A stretch of 64,000 nt of DNA from Parvibaculum sedimenti (GCF_009184905.1 NZ_WESC01000008.1:124001-188000), one strand, 5' to 3'; positions 26,234 to 36,547 are shown, counted from the stretch's first letter. Numbers and translations are program-made. Notes: a model not told the origin generated them from the letters alone.

Positions 26234-27032
26234 TGCGCTGGTTCCGCGCCATCAGGGAATGGACGAGGCGCTGGGGCAGGAGCCGCGCAAGCAGCGCAAT
26301 GAAATTGTTGATGCCGCCATTGATGATGACGGGCCGTCCCGCCATCACCGCGTCAAAGGCCTGCCGAGCGACGACGTCGCCCGTCATCCAGATGATTTTC
26401 GGCAGCTTGTTCATTTCCTCGCGATTGCCCGCGACGTCATGAAATTCCGAATAGGTGAAGCCGGGGCAGAGCGCCGTCACATGGACGTTGTTGTTGATAT
26501 TTTCGAGAGCGAGGCTCTCGGACATCTTGATGACGAAGGCCTTAGCCGCTGCGTAGAGCGTGCCGCCCGCCGCGCCCGGCAAGTGGCCCGCGAGCGAGGC
26601 GACGTTGATGATGCGGCCATAGCGCCGCGCGGCCATGCCCGGCCCGAACAGATGGCACAGCTCGGCGACCGCAGTCACCATAACTTGTATGAGGCCCTTC
26701 TGGTCCTCCCAATGCGTGTCGCGGAAATAGCCCGGAACGGAGAAGCCTGCATTGTTGACGAGGGCATCGACCATGATGTGGCGGCGGGCCATTTCGTCGA
26801 AGATCTGACGCGGTGCGGCGGGGTTGGCGAGATCGATGGTCATAATATGGGCTTTCACACCGAATTTGCCCTGCACCTCCTGCGCCAGCGCCTCCAGCCG
26901 CTCCTTGCGGCGGGCGACGAGCACCAGATCGAAGCCGTGTTCGGCGAAAACCAGCGCGAGTTCGCGCCCGATGCCCGCCGAGGCGCCGGTGACGAGCGCA
27001 GTGCGTGTTTTTTGGTCATTGCCCGTCGTCAT
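26205..27032 (-). CDS. SDR family oxidoreductase
   Basis: 275 aa. NADP-binding TGASAGIGRELA near residue 15, NNAGFSVPG, catalytic Ser in NVASLAGHLPG and YAAAK as the Tyr/Lys pair. The DltE-like build (LALENINNNVHVTALCPGFT) resembles reductases of short aldehydes, ketones or lipids. Divergent from the acyl-CoA dehydrogenase, which suggests but does not prove lipid-related work. Confidence 0.86.
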   Translation of the reverse strand: MTTGNDQKTRTALVTGASAGIGRELALVFAEHGFDLVLVARRKERLEALAQEVQGKFGVKAHIMTIDLANPAAPRQIFDEMARRHIMVDALVNNAGFSVPGYFRDTHWEDQKGLIQVMVTAVAELCHLFGPGMAARRYGRIINVASLAGHLPGAAGGTLYAAAKAFVIKMSESLALENINNNVHVTALCPGFTYSEFHDVAGNREEMNKLPKIIWMTGDVVARQAFDAVMAGRPVIINGGINNFIALLARLLPQRLVHSLMARNQRNAKAKPRAA

Positions 27033-27129
27033 GCGGGCCTCCTATCTGTCGCAGTTCAAACGCAGGCCAGAATAGATTAAAACGCCCCCGGCTGTTAGAA
27101 CCGGTTCAATATTTGCTTGAGGATTTTCC

Positions 27130-28920
27130 ATGACTTATCGCGCCCCCGTCCGTGACATGGCTTTTGTGCTTCAGGAAGTAGCGGGGCTCGGATCGCTCGC
27201 CGGGAAGGGCGACTTCGCCGAATTGACGCCCGATCTCATCGAGGCGGTGCTTGAAGAGGGCGCGAAGCTCGCGGGCGACGTTCTGGCACCTCTGAACAAA
27301 TCCGGCGACCATGAAGGTGCCCGGCTTGAAGCCGATGGTGTGAAGACGGCGAAGGGCTTCCGCGAAGCCTATGCGCGCTGGGTCGACGGCGGTTGGGGAA
27401 GCCTCGCAGCCTCGCCTGAATTCGGCGGACAGGGGCTTCCGCTGGCGCTCTCCACGGCCATGCAGGAGATGTGGAACGCCGCCAATATGGGTTTCGGCCT
27501 TTGCCCGATCCTGAGCCAGGGCACCGTCGAGGCACTGACAGCGCATGGCACGGAGGAGCAGAAGCGGCTCTATCTTCCCAAGCTCGTCTCCGGCGAATGG
27601 ACCGGCACGATGAACCTCACGGAACCGCAGGCGGGTTCGGATCTCAATGCGCTGAAGGCCAAGGCCGTGCCGCAGGGCGACGGCACCTATCTCATCACCG
27701 GCACCAAGATCTTCATCACCTATGGCGATCACGACATGGCCGAGAACATCGTCCATCTCGTTCTCGCGCGTCTGCCGGATGCGCCTGCGGGCACGAAGGG
27801 CATTTCGCTTTTCCTCGTGCCGAAATTCCTCGTCCATGCGGATGGATCGCTGGGCGCGCGCAACGATGCGAAATGCGTCGGGCTCGAAGAGAAGCTCGGC
27901 ATTCATGGCAGCCCCACCTGCGTCATGTCCTATGGCGATAATGGTGGCGCCATCGGAACGCTGATCGGGCAGGAGAACAAGGGCCTCGCCTGCATGTTCA
28001 CAATGATGAACAATGCGCGGCTTCTCGTCGGCACGCAGGGTGTCGCGGTGGCGGAGCGCGCCTATCAGCATGCGCTGGCCTATGCGACGGAACGCAAGCA
28101 GGGCAGGTCCATCGGTTTGACGCTCGCGCCGGGCGAGATGGAGCCTATCGTCGTGCATCCCGATGTGCGGCGCATGCTTTTCACCATGAAGTCGCTGACC
28201 GAAGCTTCGCGCTCCATCTGCTACGCCAATGCGGTGGCGATCGACCGCGCGCATCATGGCGCAACGCCGGCGGAGCGCGCCGAGGGCCAGGCCCGCGCCG
28301 ACCTGCTGACGCCGATTGCGAAAAGCTTCTCCACCGATATTGGCTGCGAGGTCGCCTCCATCGGCGTGCAGATCCATGGCGGCATGGGCTTCATCGAGGA
28401 AACCGGCGCGGCGCAATATTATCGGGATGCCCGAATTCTGCCGATCTATGAAGGCACCAATGGCATTCAGGCGATCGATCTTGTGACGCGCAAGCTGCCG
28501 CTCGGCAATGGTGCGGTGGTGAAAGGCTTCATTGCCGAAATGCGTGAGACGGCGGCGAAGGCGCGGGGCGCGAACCATGAATGCCTCGCTTTGATTGGCG
28601 CCGCGCTCGATCAGGGGCTCGACACGCTCGACAAGGCGACGGACTGGATGCTCGCACGGCTGAAATCTGCGACCGATGATTGCCTTGCTGGCGCGTCGCC
28701 CTATCTGCGCCTCTTCGGCACGGTGGCGGGCGGCCATTTCCTTGCGCTGGGCGCGCTCGTGGCAGCGAAGGCCGAGGGCGACGCTTTCCTCGCGGCGCGG
28801 CTTGCGACGGCGCGCTTCTATGCAGTCCAGCAGCTGCCGCTCGCGGAGGGCCTGCTTGCGCCCGCGACAGCCGGTGCGGAGACGCTCTACGCGCTCGATG
28901 CCGAGGGCCTCGGCGCCTGA
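27130..28920 (+). CDS. Acyl-CoA dehydrogenase, 596-aa class
   Basis: FAD enzyme with N-terminal helical domain, substrate/FAD motifs TMNLTEPQAGSDLNALKAKA and TGTKIFITYGDHDMAENIVH, and the catalytic Glu in PIYEGTNGIQAIDL. A C-terminal extension past about residue 460 matches the long acyl-CoA dehydrogenases (AidB/FadE-like, with the DMSP-associated DmdC as one member). Oxidises acyl-CoA to enoyl-CoA with ETF as acceptor. Monocistronic or read through into the MBL gene 85 nt downstream. Confidence 0.9.
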   Translation: MTYRAPVRDMAFVLQEVAGLGSLAGKGDFAELTPDLIEAVLEEGAKLAGDVLAPLNKSGDHEGARLEADGVKTAKGFREAYARWVDGGWGSLAASPEFGGQGLPLALSTAMQEMWNAANMGFGLCPILSQGTVEALTAHGTEEQKRLYLPKLVSGEWTGTMNLTEPQAGSDLNALKAKAVPQGDGTYLITGTKIFITYGDHDMAENIVHLVLARLPDAPAGTKGISLFLVPKFLVHADGSLGARNDAKCVGLEEKLGIHGSPTCVMSYGDNGGAIGTLIGQENKGLACMFTMMNNARLLVGTQGVAVAERAYQHALAYATERKQGRSIGLTLAPGEMEPIVVHPDVRRMLFTMKSLTEASRSICYANAVAIDRAHHGATPAERAEGQARADLLTPIAKSFSTDIGCEVASIGVQIHGGMGFIEETGAAQYYRDARILPIYEGTNGIQAIDLVTRKLPLGNGAVVKGFIAEMRETAAKARGANHECLALIGAALDQGLDTLDKATDWMLARLKSATDDCLAGASPYLRLFGTVAGGHFLALGALVAAKAEGDAFLAARLATARFYAVQQLPLAEGLLAPATAGAETLYALDAEGLGA

Positions 28921-29005
28921 GATTCCCCAGCGGCGGCCTGCGGATAATTGCCAGCGTTTGACCTCTCCCGCCGACGCGCCTATCACGGGTGCAAGGAGAA
29001 TTCAT

Positions 29006-30061
29006 ATGTCAGACGTGTCATTGACCGAACCGGTCGAAAGCGCCTTGCGCTATCCGTTGTCGAGGATTCCTGCGCCCGGAGAAGCGATGGAAGCGGCCCC
29101 GGGGATTTATTGGGTCCGTATGCCGCTGCCTTTTCAGCTCGACCACATTAACTTGTGGCTGCTCGAGGAAGATGACGGCTGGACGGTGGTCGACACCGGC
29201 GTCTCCAGCGACGAGGTCATGGATCTCTGGCGGCAGGTCTTCGCGACGGGCCTCAAGGGCAAGCCGATCACGCGGCTCGTCGTCACGCATCTTCATCCGG
29301 ATCATGTCGGTCTTGCGGGCTGGTTCACGCGCGAATGGGGCATCGATCTCCATATGTCGCGCACCGATTTCCTGATGTGCCGCAACCTTGTTCTCGACAC
29401 AGGCCGCGAGGCACCCAAGGCCGCGCTCGACTTCTACCGTGCGGCGGGCTTCAGCGAGCGCGGGCTCGAAAGCTATTCCAAGCGCTTCGGCGGTTTCGGC
29501 GAGCGCGTGTCGCCGCTGCCCGATATATTCCGCAGACTGAAGGCTGGAGACGAAATGACCATCGGCGGACGCCGCTGGCAGATCGTCATCGGCTCCGGCC
29601 ATGCGCCCGAACATGTCTCGCTTTATTGCGAGGAAGCGAAGATCCTGATCTCCGGCGATCAGGTCCTGCCGCGTATCTCGTCGAATGTCAGCGTGCATCC
29701 GACCGAGGCTTACGAAAATCCGCTGGAGGACTGGCTCGAAAGCTGCCATCGCATACGTGCGACGCTTCCCGCCGATCTGCTGGTTCTACCCGCGCATAAC
29801 GAGCCCTTCTACGGACTCCATACGCGCATGACGCAACTCATCGACGGCCATGAGGAAGGGCTTTCGAGGCTCCATGATCTGCTTGCGGAGCCGAAGCGCG
29901 TCATCGACGTTTTCCCGGCGCTCTTCAAGCGCAAGATCGGGCCGGAAGTCTTCTTCATGGCGACGGGCGAAAGCATCGCCCATCTCAACTGCCTGCTGGG
30001 GCGAGGCAAGGCAAGTGTCGAACGCAACGAGAAGGGCGTCGACTGGTACCGCGCCATCTAG
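29006..30061 (+). CDS. MBL-fold metallo-hydrolase
   Basis: 351 aa from the ATG at 29006 (AAGGAG upstream). Metal-binding THLHPDHVG, a further His in GSGHAPEHVSLY, Asp in ISGDQVLPRIS and His in VLPAHNEP. The C-terminal helical part fits the glyoxalase II/LACTB2-like branch. Probably hydrolyses a thioester or related bond; its place after an acyl-CoA dehydrogenase hints at acyl-CoA or acylated-thiol turnover. Confidence 0.85.
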   Translation: MSDVSLTEPVESALRYPLSRIPAPGEAMEAAPGIYWVRMPLPFQLDHINLWLLEEDDGWTVVDTGVSSDEVMDLWRQVFATGLKGKPITRLVVTHLHPDHVGLAGWFTREWGIDLHMSRTDFLMCRNLVLDTGREAPKAALDFYRAAGFSERGLESYSKRFGGFGERVSPLPDIFRRLKAGDEMTIGGRRWQIVIGSGHAPEHVSLYCEEAKILISGDQVLPRISSNVSVHPTEAYENPLEDWLESCHRIRATLPADLLVLPAHNEPFYGLHTRMTQLIDGHEEGLSRLHDLLAEPKRVIDVFPALFKRKIGPEVFFMATGESIAHLNCLLGRGKASVERNEKGVDWYRAI

Positions 30062-30074
30062 ACAGCGCGGTACC
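30045..30074 (+). terminator. Stem-loop across the stop codon of the MBL gene
   Basis: Ten-bp perfect inverted repeat GGTACCGCGC (30045-30054) and GCGCGGTACC (30065-30074) with a 10-nt loop containing the TAG stop. Followed by GCGTCGTTTGTCT. A likely terminator facing the convergent chemoreceptor gene. Confidence 0.5.
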
Positions 30075-30095
30075 GCGTCGTTTGTCTAACGCTGC

Positions 30096-31430
30096 TCAGG
30101 CAGCGTTCTGGGTGCCGCTGGTCAGACCTTCGAGAATCGTTTCCATGCTCTGGCGCAGGCGGTGGGCAGCTTCGCTCACCTCGCCCGAGACATCGCGCAG
30201 ATAGGTGCAATGCTCGGTGGCGGTGCGCGTCTGGCCCGCGACTTCGACGATCTTCGCCGAGACGTCCTGTGTGCCGGCCGCCGCTTCATCGACATTGTGC
30301 GAGATATGCGCGGCGGCGGCGGTCTGCTGCTGCACGGTCGCGGAAACCTCGATCGAAATGCCGTTGATTTCGCCGATCGTCTCGTTGATATCGGCAATTG
30401 CGCTCATGGCGAGGCCGGTTGCTTCGCGGATGCTGTTCACCTGACTGGTGATGCCTTCCGTTGCGCGCGAGGTCTGGTTCGCGAGAGCCTTAACCTCGGC
30501 GGCGACGACCGCGAAGCCGCGTCCCGCTTCGCCCGCGCGGGCGGCCTCGATGGTGGCGTTGAGCGCCAGAAGATTGGTCTGGCTCGCGATGTCGGCGATG
30601 AGCTTCACCGTGTCCGAGATATTTTCGCTGGCGCTGTGAAGCGCGGCGATGCTTTCTGCCGCGCGTTCGGCGCGGACCACGGCTTCCTGTGCGATGATCG
30701 CGGAATGGCCGACGCGCTGATCGACGTTTCTGACCGCATCGGAGAGTTCGCGCGTGGCCCGCGCGCTTTCCTGCACGTTGGTCGTTGCTTCTTCCGAGGC
30801 CGAGGCGACGGCGCTCGCGCGGTCCTCGACCGCGATCATCGCGTCGGTAATCTTCGCCGCTGCATCGCGCACTTCGTTGCCGCGCTGCGCCATCTGCTCG
30901 ACGGCCTCGCCAATGCCGCTGCTGAGCTCCGCCGCGACGGTACGCAGGTCCATCAGGCGGCGTTCCTGACCTTTTTCGAGATAGACGGAGATCGCAAGTT
31001 CCATGTCGAGAGCGATGGCCTTCGACATAGCTGCGATGGCGGCGGCGAGCCGTGCCGGCTTCCAGCGATATTCGCTTGTCAGCGCAGGCGCGAGTTCAGA
31101 CATCACATAGGCATAGGCGCCGATATACCAGCGCGGCGTCAGGCCGATGCGCTCATGCGCCTCGCCGATGCGGATGGCCTGTGCGATGAACTGCTCGCTG
31201 AAATCGCCCCTGAAAAGACCAGCCCAATGCTGCCTCTGGGCAGCCTTGAGCCGGGGAATGTTGGAGGGGTCGCCGATCAGTTTGGCGAGTTCCGGCTCGC
31301 GGCTCACATGAGCATAAAAGCCGTCGAGGATGCGCTCGATATGCTTGGGAAGAACGGCGTTGATATCGTCAAATGCTTGTTGGTCGGCGTCGCTGAGACG
31401 AACGAAGGCCAGATGCTCGAAGCGGGACAT
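30096..31430 (-). CDS. Globin-coupled methyl-accepting chemoreceptor (HemAT-like)
   Basis: 444 aa from the ATG at 31430 (AAGG upstream); a GTG at 31448 is also in frame. N-terminal protoglobin sensor (about 1-150) with proximal His92 in GEAHERIGL and the following PRWYIGAY. No membrane segment. The C-terminal signalling domain has [20 protein letters not shown] and [13 protein letters not shown], the CheA/CheW-binding hairpin. Predicted soluble heme sensor for O2 or another gas that steers the flagellar chemotaxis pathway. No che genes are nearby. Confidence 0.92.
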   Translation of the reverse strand: MSRFEHLAFVRLSDADQQAFDDINAVLPKHIERILDGFYAHVSREPELAKLIGDPSNIPRLKAAQRQHWAGLFRGDFSEQFIAQAIRIGEAHERIGLTPRWYIGAYAYVMSELAPALTSEYRWKPARLAAAIAAMSKAIALDMELAISVYLEKGQERRLMDLRTVAAELSSGIGEAVEQMAQRGNEVRDAAAKITDAMIAVEDRASAVASASEEATTNVQESARATRELSDAVRNVDQRVGHSAIIAQEAVVRAERAAESIAALHSASENISDTVKLIADIASQTNLLALNATIEAARAGEAGRGFAVVAAEVKALANQTSRATEGITSQVNSIREATGLAMSAIADINETIGEINGISIEVSATVQQQTAAAAHISHNVDEAAAGTQDVSAKIVEVAGQTRTATEHCTYLRDVSGEVSEAAHRLRQSMETILEGLTSGTQNAA

Positions 31431-31688
31431 AATTGTTACCTTACTCACTTAATGGAGATCCCTTACTCAAATATGCAACGCTACGCGGACAAGGGACCGC
31501 GCTCGTTCATTTCGCCGGTCCAGACATTTGGAATGGTATCGGCAGCGCATTAACGAGGCGTTGAAACCAGGGGTCCTGCGACCTTTGACCGCGCCTCCCG
31601 CGCATCGTCACAAAAAAGACGGAGCGGGCGATGGGACGTTGGCCACGCGCCGGTGCTAGGATACGAAGTCTCAAGCTCCGGATTGTTC

Positions 31689-32618
31689 ATGGATACTCTT
31701 CTCGTCAGCCATTCAGCCTGTCTCGCCCACGAGACACCCGAAGAGCATCCCGAATGCCCCGACAGGCTCCGGGCCGTGCTCGGCGTCCTGGAGGCGGAGG
31801 AGTTCATGCTGCTCCATCGGGTCGAGGCCCCGCGCGCGACGGTCGAGGCGATCGAACGTGTCCACCTGCCGATCTATGTCGAGGCGATCCTGAACGGCGC
31901 GCCCGAGCAAGGCTTTCGCCGCGTCGATGCAGACACCATGCTTTCGCCGGGCTCTGTCGAGGCGGCGCTTCGGGCCGCGGGCGCGGTGACCTTCGCCGTG
32001 GACGAGGTGATGTCGGGCCGGGTGCGCAATGCCTTCTGCGCGATTCGCCCGCCGGGGCACCATGCGGAACCCGACCGGGCGATGGGCTTCTGCTTTTTCA
32101 ATAACGTCGCCATCGGCGCGCTTCATGCGCGGCATGTGCATGGGCTCTCGCGCATCGCCGTCGTCGATTTCGACGTACATCACGGCAATGGCACGCAGGC
32201 CTGCTTCGAGACGGACCCGAACCTCTTTTATGCGTCCACGCATCAATGGCCGCTCTATCCGGGTACGGGCCGGGCGGGCGAACATGGGCTCGGCAACATC
32301 CTCAACCGCACGCTGCCGCCGGGCTCTGGTTCCGCCGAGTTTCGCGAGGCGTTCAGCGATGTGATCCTGCCTGCGCTGGAGATGTTCCAGCCGGAATTCC
32401 TGCTGATCTCGGCGGGCTTCGACGCGCATACCGCCGATCCGCTTGCCAATCTGCGGCTCACGGAAGACGACTTTGCCTGGGTTACGACCGAGCTGGTGCG
32501 GCTTGCCAACAAGTTCTGCAACGGCCGCGTTGTTTCCACGCTTGAGGGCGGGTATGACTTGGCTGCGCTGGCTTCGAGCACCAGAGCCCATGTGCGGGCG
32601 CTGCAACTCGGGGCCTGA
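31689..32618 (+). CDS. Histone deacetylase family protein (acetylpolyamine amidohydrolase-like)
   Basis: 309 aa from the ATG at 31689 (MDTLLVSHSACLAHETPEEH). Zinc-site and active-site blocks: IRPPGHHAEPDRAMGFCFFN (His-His pair), VDFDVHHGNGTQ, ISAGFDAHTADPL and LEGGYDL. This matches the class II-like bacterial deacetylases that act on acetylated polyamines, acetyl-lysine proteins or small amides. It is the first gene of a run into xseB, ispA and dxs, 15 nt before xseB. Confidence 0.9.
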   Translation: MDTLLVSHSACLAHETPEEHPECPDRLRAVLGVLEAEEFMLLHRVEAPRATVEAIERVHLPIYVEAILNGAPEQGFRRVDADTMLSPGSVEAALRAAGAVTFAVDEVMSGRVRNAFCAIRPPGHHAEPDRAMGFCFFNNVAIGALHARHVHGLSRIAVVDFDVHHGNGTQACFETDPNLFYASTHQWPLYPGTGRAGEHGLGNILNRTLPPGSGSAEFREAFSDVILPALEMFQPEFLLISAGFDAHTADPLANLRLTEDDFAWVTTELVRLANKFCNGRVVSTLEGGYDLAALASSTRAHVRALQLGA

Positions 32619-32633
32619 CCGAAGGAGAATGAC

Positions 32634-32882
32634 ATGGCGGCTCCCGCATCCGACATCGAAAAACTGAGCTTCGAGGATGCGCTGGCGCAGCTCGAAAAGA
32701 TCGTGAGCCAGCTTGAATCCGGCGAAGCGCCGCTCGAAAAGTCGATCGAGCTTTACGAGCGCGGCACGGCGCTGAAGGCCCATTGCGAGGCCCGGCTCAA
32801 GGCGGCGGAAGCCAAGGTCGAGAAGATCACGCTGTCGGCAGGCGGTGAGCCCACTGGCACCGAACCGCTCGACGTTGAATAA
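32634..32882 (+). CDS. xseB: Exodeoxyribonuclease VII small subunit
   Basis: 82 aa with the family core [20 protein letters not shown] and [20 protein letters not shown]. Pairs with XseA to form a nuclease that cuts single-stranded DNA ends. Preceded by GAAGGAGAAT. The gene order xseB-ispA-dxs is common in proteobacteria; xseA is not in the window. Confidence 0.93.
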   Translation: MAAPASDIEKLSFEDALAQLEKIVSQLESGEAPLEKSIELYERGTALKAHCEARLKAAEAKVEKITLSAGGEPTGTEPLDVE

Positions 32883-32888
32883 GCCCGC

Positions 32889-33794
32889 ATGACCCGCTCA
32901 GACGCCGCGCAGAGCTTTGAAGAGGCCATGGCCGAGGTCGTGGCCAAGGTTGAGGAGGCCATCGACCGGTTCCTGCCGCGTACCGACGGTCCCGAAGGAC
33001 AGCTCTTCGAGGCGATGCGCTATGCGGTTTTTTCGGGCGGCAAGCGTTTCCGGCCCTTCCTCGTTTGCGAAAGTGCGCGGCTTTTCGGCGTCGGCAGTCA
33101 ATCGGCGCTCAGGGCGGCAGTCGCCATTGAATGTGTGCATATCTATTCGCTGATCCATGACGATCTGCCCTGCATGGACGACGACGATCTGCGTCATGGA
33201 CAGCCGACCGTGCACCGGAAGTTCGACGAGGCGACCGCCGTGCTGGCGGGCGATGCGCTGCTGACGCTTGCCTTCGAGCTGCTTTCGGGCGTGGATACGC
33301 ATGAGGATGCGCGGGTTCGTCTCGATCTCGTCCGCCGTCTCGCGGAGGCCGCGGGCGGGCACGGCATGGTGGGCGGCCAGACGATCGATCTGGCGAGCGA
33401 GGGCGTCACCCTCGATATCGGCTCGATCACCCGGCTGCAGCGGCTGAAGACCGGTGCGCTGATCGCCTTCGCCTGCGAGGCAGGCGGGGTGCTTGGCCAT
33501 GCTTCCCCGGAAGCGCTGCATGCGCTCCATGCCTATGCCCATGATCTCGGGCTTGCCTACCAGATCGCCGACGATCTTCTCGACGCCGAGGGAGATGCCG
33601 AACTCATGGGCAAGGCTGCCCGCAAGGACGCGGAGGCGGGCAAGGCGACCTTCGTTTCGATCCTGGGGCTCGACCGTGCGCGGGACCAGGCTCGGCTACT
33701 GTCGGATCAGGCGATCCAACACCTTGATTTATTTGATGAAAAGGCCGACCTTTTGCGTGAGGCGGCGCGGTTCGTTATAAACCGCCGCAACTGA
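32889..33794 (+). CDS. ispA: Farnesyl/geranyl diphosphate synthase
   Basis: 301 aa trans-prenyltransferase. First Asp-rich motif DDLPCMDDDDLRHG and second IADDLLDAEG, with GGKRFRPFL near the N-terminus. Condenses IPP with allylic diphosphates to give FPP for ubiquinone, undecaprenyl phosphate and hopanoids. Starts 6 nt after xseB and lies just upstream of dxs, so precursor synthesis and chain building are linked. Confidence 0.93.
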   Translation: MTRSDAAQSFEEAMAEVVAKVEEAIDRFLPRTDGPEGQLFEAMRYAVFSGGKRFRPFLVCESARLFGVGSQSALRAAVAIECVHIYSLIHDDLPCMDDDDLRHGQPTVHRKFDEATAVLAGDALLTLAFELLSGVDTHEDARVRLDLVRRLAEAAGGHGMVGGQTIDLASEGVTLDIGSITRLQRLKTGALIAFACEAGGVLGHASPEALHALHAYAHDLGLAYQIADDLLDAEGDAELMGKAARKDAEAGKATFVSILGLDRARDQARLLSDQAIQHLDLFDEKADLLREAARFVINRRN

Positions 33795-33813
33795 GCTTCC
33801 GGGGGTTCCGGAA
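33795..33813 (+). other. Short stem-loop between ispA and dxs
   Basis: CTTCCGG (33795-33801) and CCGGAAG (33807-33813) with a 5-nt loop, right after the ispA stop and before the dxs TTG start at 33840. No T-tract; it may be an mRNA-processing or attenuating element. Confidence 0.35.
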
Positions 33814-33839
33814 GGTACCGGCTGCGGCCGAGGGTAGAC

Positions 33840-35786
33840 TTGAGCAATATTTCCAAAACGCCTCTTCTCGACGGCATCAACAGTCCTGCCGATCTGCGCG
33901 CGCTGCCGGAATCCGACCTGCGCCAGGTGGCGGACGAGCTACGTGCCGAGACCATCGACGCTGTCTCCGAAACAGGCGGGCACCTGGGTGCCGGCCTTGG
34001 CGTGGTCGAGCTAACGGTTGCGATCCACTACGTCTTCAATACGCCTGACGACCGTCTGATCTGGGACGTGGGCCATCAGGCCTATCCGCACAAGATCCTG
34101 ACCGGTCGCCGGAGCCGCATTCGTACGCTGCGGCAGGCGGGCGGGCTCTCCGGTTTCACCAAGCGCGCGGAGAGCGAATACGACCCCTTCGGTACCGCCC
34201 ATTCCTCGACCTCCATTTCGGCGGGTCTCGGCATGGCGGTGGGACGCGACCTCAAGGGCGCGAAGAACAATGTCGTTGCCGTGATCGGCGATGGCGCCAT
34301 GTCGGCCGGCATGGCCTATGAGGCGATGAACAATGCCGGCGCGATGGACAGCCGGCTCATCATCATCCTCAACGACAACGACATGTCGATTGCGCCGCCC
34401 GTGGGCGGCATGAGCGCCTATCTCGCGCGGCTCATTTCCGGCAGCACCTATCGTTCCGTGCGTCATCTGGGCAAGCAGATCGCCAAGCTCTTTCCGAAGG
34501 GCATCGAGGAAAGCGCGCGACGCGCCGAGGAGTTTGCGCGGGGCATGGCGACGGGTGGCACGCTCTTCGAGGAGCTGGGCCTCTATTACGTCGGGCCGAT
34601 CGACGGCCACAATCTCGATCATCTGCTGCCCGTGCTGAAGAATGCGCGCGATGCGGGCGAGGGGCCGATCCTCGTTCATGTCGTGACGCAGAAGGGCAAG
34701 GGCTATGCGCCTGCCGAAGCCGCCGAGGACAAGTATCACGGCGTGTCGAAGTTCGATGTCATCACCGGCGCGCAGGCAAAGGCCATCGCCAATGCGCCGA
34801 GCTACACCAAAGTTTTCGGCGAAAGCCTGATCGCCCATGCCGAAAAGGACGACAAGATCGTCGCCATCACGGCGGCGATGCCTTCGGGCACGGGCATCGA
34901 CATGTTCGGCGAGCGTTTCCCGACGCGCACTTTCGACGTCGGCATCGCCGAGCAGCATGCGGTGACCTTCGCGGCGGGTCTTGCGACGGAAGGCTTCAAG
35001 CCCTTCTGCGCCATCTATTCGACCTTCCTGCAGCGCGCCTATGACCAGGTCGTGCATGATGTGGCGATCCAGAAACTGCCGGTGCGTTTCGCCATCGACC
35101 GCGCCGGTCTTGTGGGTGCGGATGGGCCGACCCATGCGGGCTCCTTCGACCTCACCTATCTCGGTTGCCTGCCGGATTTCGTCATCATGGCCCCTGCCGA
35201 CGAGGCGGAGCTGAAGCATATGGTGGCGACTGCGGTTGAGATCGACGACCGGCCTTCCGCCTTCCGCTATCCGCGCGGCGAGGGTGTCGGCGTCGAGATG
35301 CCGGCGATTGGAATGCCGCTCGAGATCGGCAAGGGCCGCATCGTCCGTGAGGGGACGAAGGTGGCGATCCTCTCGCTCGGCACAAGGCTTGCCGAGGCGA
35401 TGAAGGCGGCGGAACAGCTCGCCGCACTCGGCCTTTCGACCACGGTGGCGGATGCGCGCTTTGCGAAACCCCTCGACGAGACACTGGTGGCGCGGCTCGC
35501 CCGCGAGCATGAAGTGCTCATCACGGTCGAGGAGGGCACGGTGGGTGGCTTCGGCAGCCATGTGCTCGACTATCTCGCGCGGTCGGGCGCTCTTGATCAC
35601 GGGCTGAAAGTTCGGCCTATGGCCTTCCCGGATGTCTTCATCGATCAGGACAAGCCGGAAAAGATGTATGAGCGCGCCGGCCTCAATGCCTCTTCCATCG
35701 TCGAGACGGCGCTTTCGGCGCTCGGCCTGCAGAACGAGATCGCCGAACTCGCGGCGATCCGGGCCGCCACCCCGAAGCTCGTCTGA
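33840..35786 (+). CDS. dxs: 1-deoxy-D-xylulose-5-phosphate synthase
   Basis: 648 aa. TTG start ([20 protein letters not shown]), the only start that keeps the conserved N-terminus, with GAGGGTAG upstream. ThDP motif [24 protein letters not shown] and [17 protein letters not shown], plus the C-terminal transketolase domain. Joins pyruvate and glyceraldehyde-3-phosphate in the first committed step of the MEP isoprenoid pathway. Operon with ispA upstream and tlyA 5 nt downstream. Confidence 0.96.
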   Translation: MSNISKTPLLDGINSPADLRALPESDLRQVADELRAETIDAVSETGGHLGAGLGVVELTVAIHYVFNTPDDRLIWDVGHQAYPHKILTGRRSRIRTLRQAGGLSGFTKRAESEYDPFGTAHSSTSISAGLGMAVGRDLKGAKNNVVAVIGDGAMSAGMAYEAMNNAGAMDSRLIIILNDNDMSIAPPVGGMSAYLARLISGSTYRSVRHLGKQIAKLFPKGIEESARRAEEFARGMATGGTLFEELGLYYVGPIDGHNLDHLLPVLKNARDAGEGPILVHVVTQKGKGYAPAEAAEDKYHGVSKFDVITGAQAKAIANAPSYTKVFGESLIAHAEKDDKIVAITAAMPSGTGIDMFGERFPTRTFDVGIAEQHAVTFAAGLATEGFKPFCAIYSTFLQRAYDQVVHDVAIQKLPVRFAIDRAGLVGADGPTHAGSFDLTYLGCLPDFVIMAPADEAELKHMVATAVEIDDRPSAFRYPRGEGVGVEMPAIGMPLEIGKGRIVREGTKVAILSLGTRLAEAMKAAEQLAALGLSTTVADARFAKPLDETLVARLAREHEVLITVEEGTVGGFGSHVLDYLARSGALDHGLKVRPMAFPDVFIDQDKPEKMYERAGLNASSIVETALSALGLQNEIAELAAIRAATPKLV

Positions 35787-35791
35787 ACATC

Positions 35792-36547
35792 ATGAGCGAG
35801 CCACGCAGGCGCCTCGATCAGATGCTGATCGAGCGCGGCATATTTCCATCGCGCGCCAAGGCCCGAGCTGCGATCGAAGGCGCTCTCATCCATGTCGATG
35901 GAAAGCTCGTCACCAAGGGCGCGCAGATGGTCGGCGAGCATGTGACGATAGATGTCGACCCCTCGGCGCATCTCTATGTTTCGCGTGGCGCGTTGAAGCT
36001 CGAACATGCGCTGAAGAATTTCGCCATCAATCCGGTGGGGCTCGACTGTCTGGATATCGGCGCTTCGACAGGCGGGTTCACGCAAGTGCTTCTCGCTCAT
36101 GGGGCGCGCCATGTGACGGCCGTCGATGTGGGCCATGGTCAGCTTGCCGCCGAGCTTGCGTCCGATCCGCGTGTCACGTCGCTTGAAAATCTCAATGCCA
36201 AGGACCTGACGGTGGGGCATCTCTCGCATGAAGTCGATCTCATCGTCGCCGATGTGAGCTTCATCAGCCTGACCAAGGCGCTGCCCGCCGCACTGGCGCT
36301 GGCCACGCCGGGCGCGAGGCTCATTGCGCTCATCAAGCCGCAATTTGAAGTCGGCAAGGGCAAGGTCGGCAAAGGTGGTATCGTGCGCGATGTGGCGCTA
36401 CACGCAGAAGCCTGCGAAACCGTGACCGGCTGGCTCGCCGCCCTGCCGGGCTGGCGGGTGCTGGGCGTTACCGACAGCCCCATTGAGGGCGGCGACGGCA
36501 ACAGGGAATTCCTTGTCGCCGCCGTTCTGGACAGAAAGAACACGTGA
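35792..36547 (+). CDS. tlyA: TlyA family rRNA 2'-O-methyltransferase
   Basis: 251 aa. N-terminal S4 RNA-binding domain (RRLDQMLIERGIFPSRAKAR), then an FtsJ-like methyltransferase with DIGASTGGFTQVLLAHGA as SAM motif and IKPQFEVGKG. TlyA 2'-O-methylates C1409 of 16S and C1920 of 23S rRNA, and its presence sensitises cells to capreomycin. Overlaps the next gene by 4 nt (GTGA). Confidence 0.9.
   Translation: MSEPRRRLDQMLIERGIFPSRAKARAAIEGALIHVDGKLVTKGAQMVGEHVTIDVDPSAHLYVSRGALKLEHALKNFAINPVGLDCLDIGASTGGFTQVLLAHGARHVTAVDVGHGQLAAELASDPRVTSLENLNAKDLTVGHLSHEVDLIVADVSFISLTKALPAALALATPGARLIALIKPQFEVGKGKVGKGGIVRDVALHAEACETVTGWLAALPGWRVLGVTDSPIEGGDGNREFLVAAVLDRKNT

Noticed and set aside
27106-28986. 626-codon open frame on the minus strand
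   Set aside because: Shadow of the acyl-CoA dehydrogenase, which has clear catalytic and FAD motifs on the plus strand.
33840-35786. Long antisense frame across dxs (34011-35600)
   Set aside because: The plus-strand Dxs has all ThDP motifs; the antisense frame shows none.
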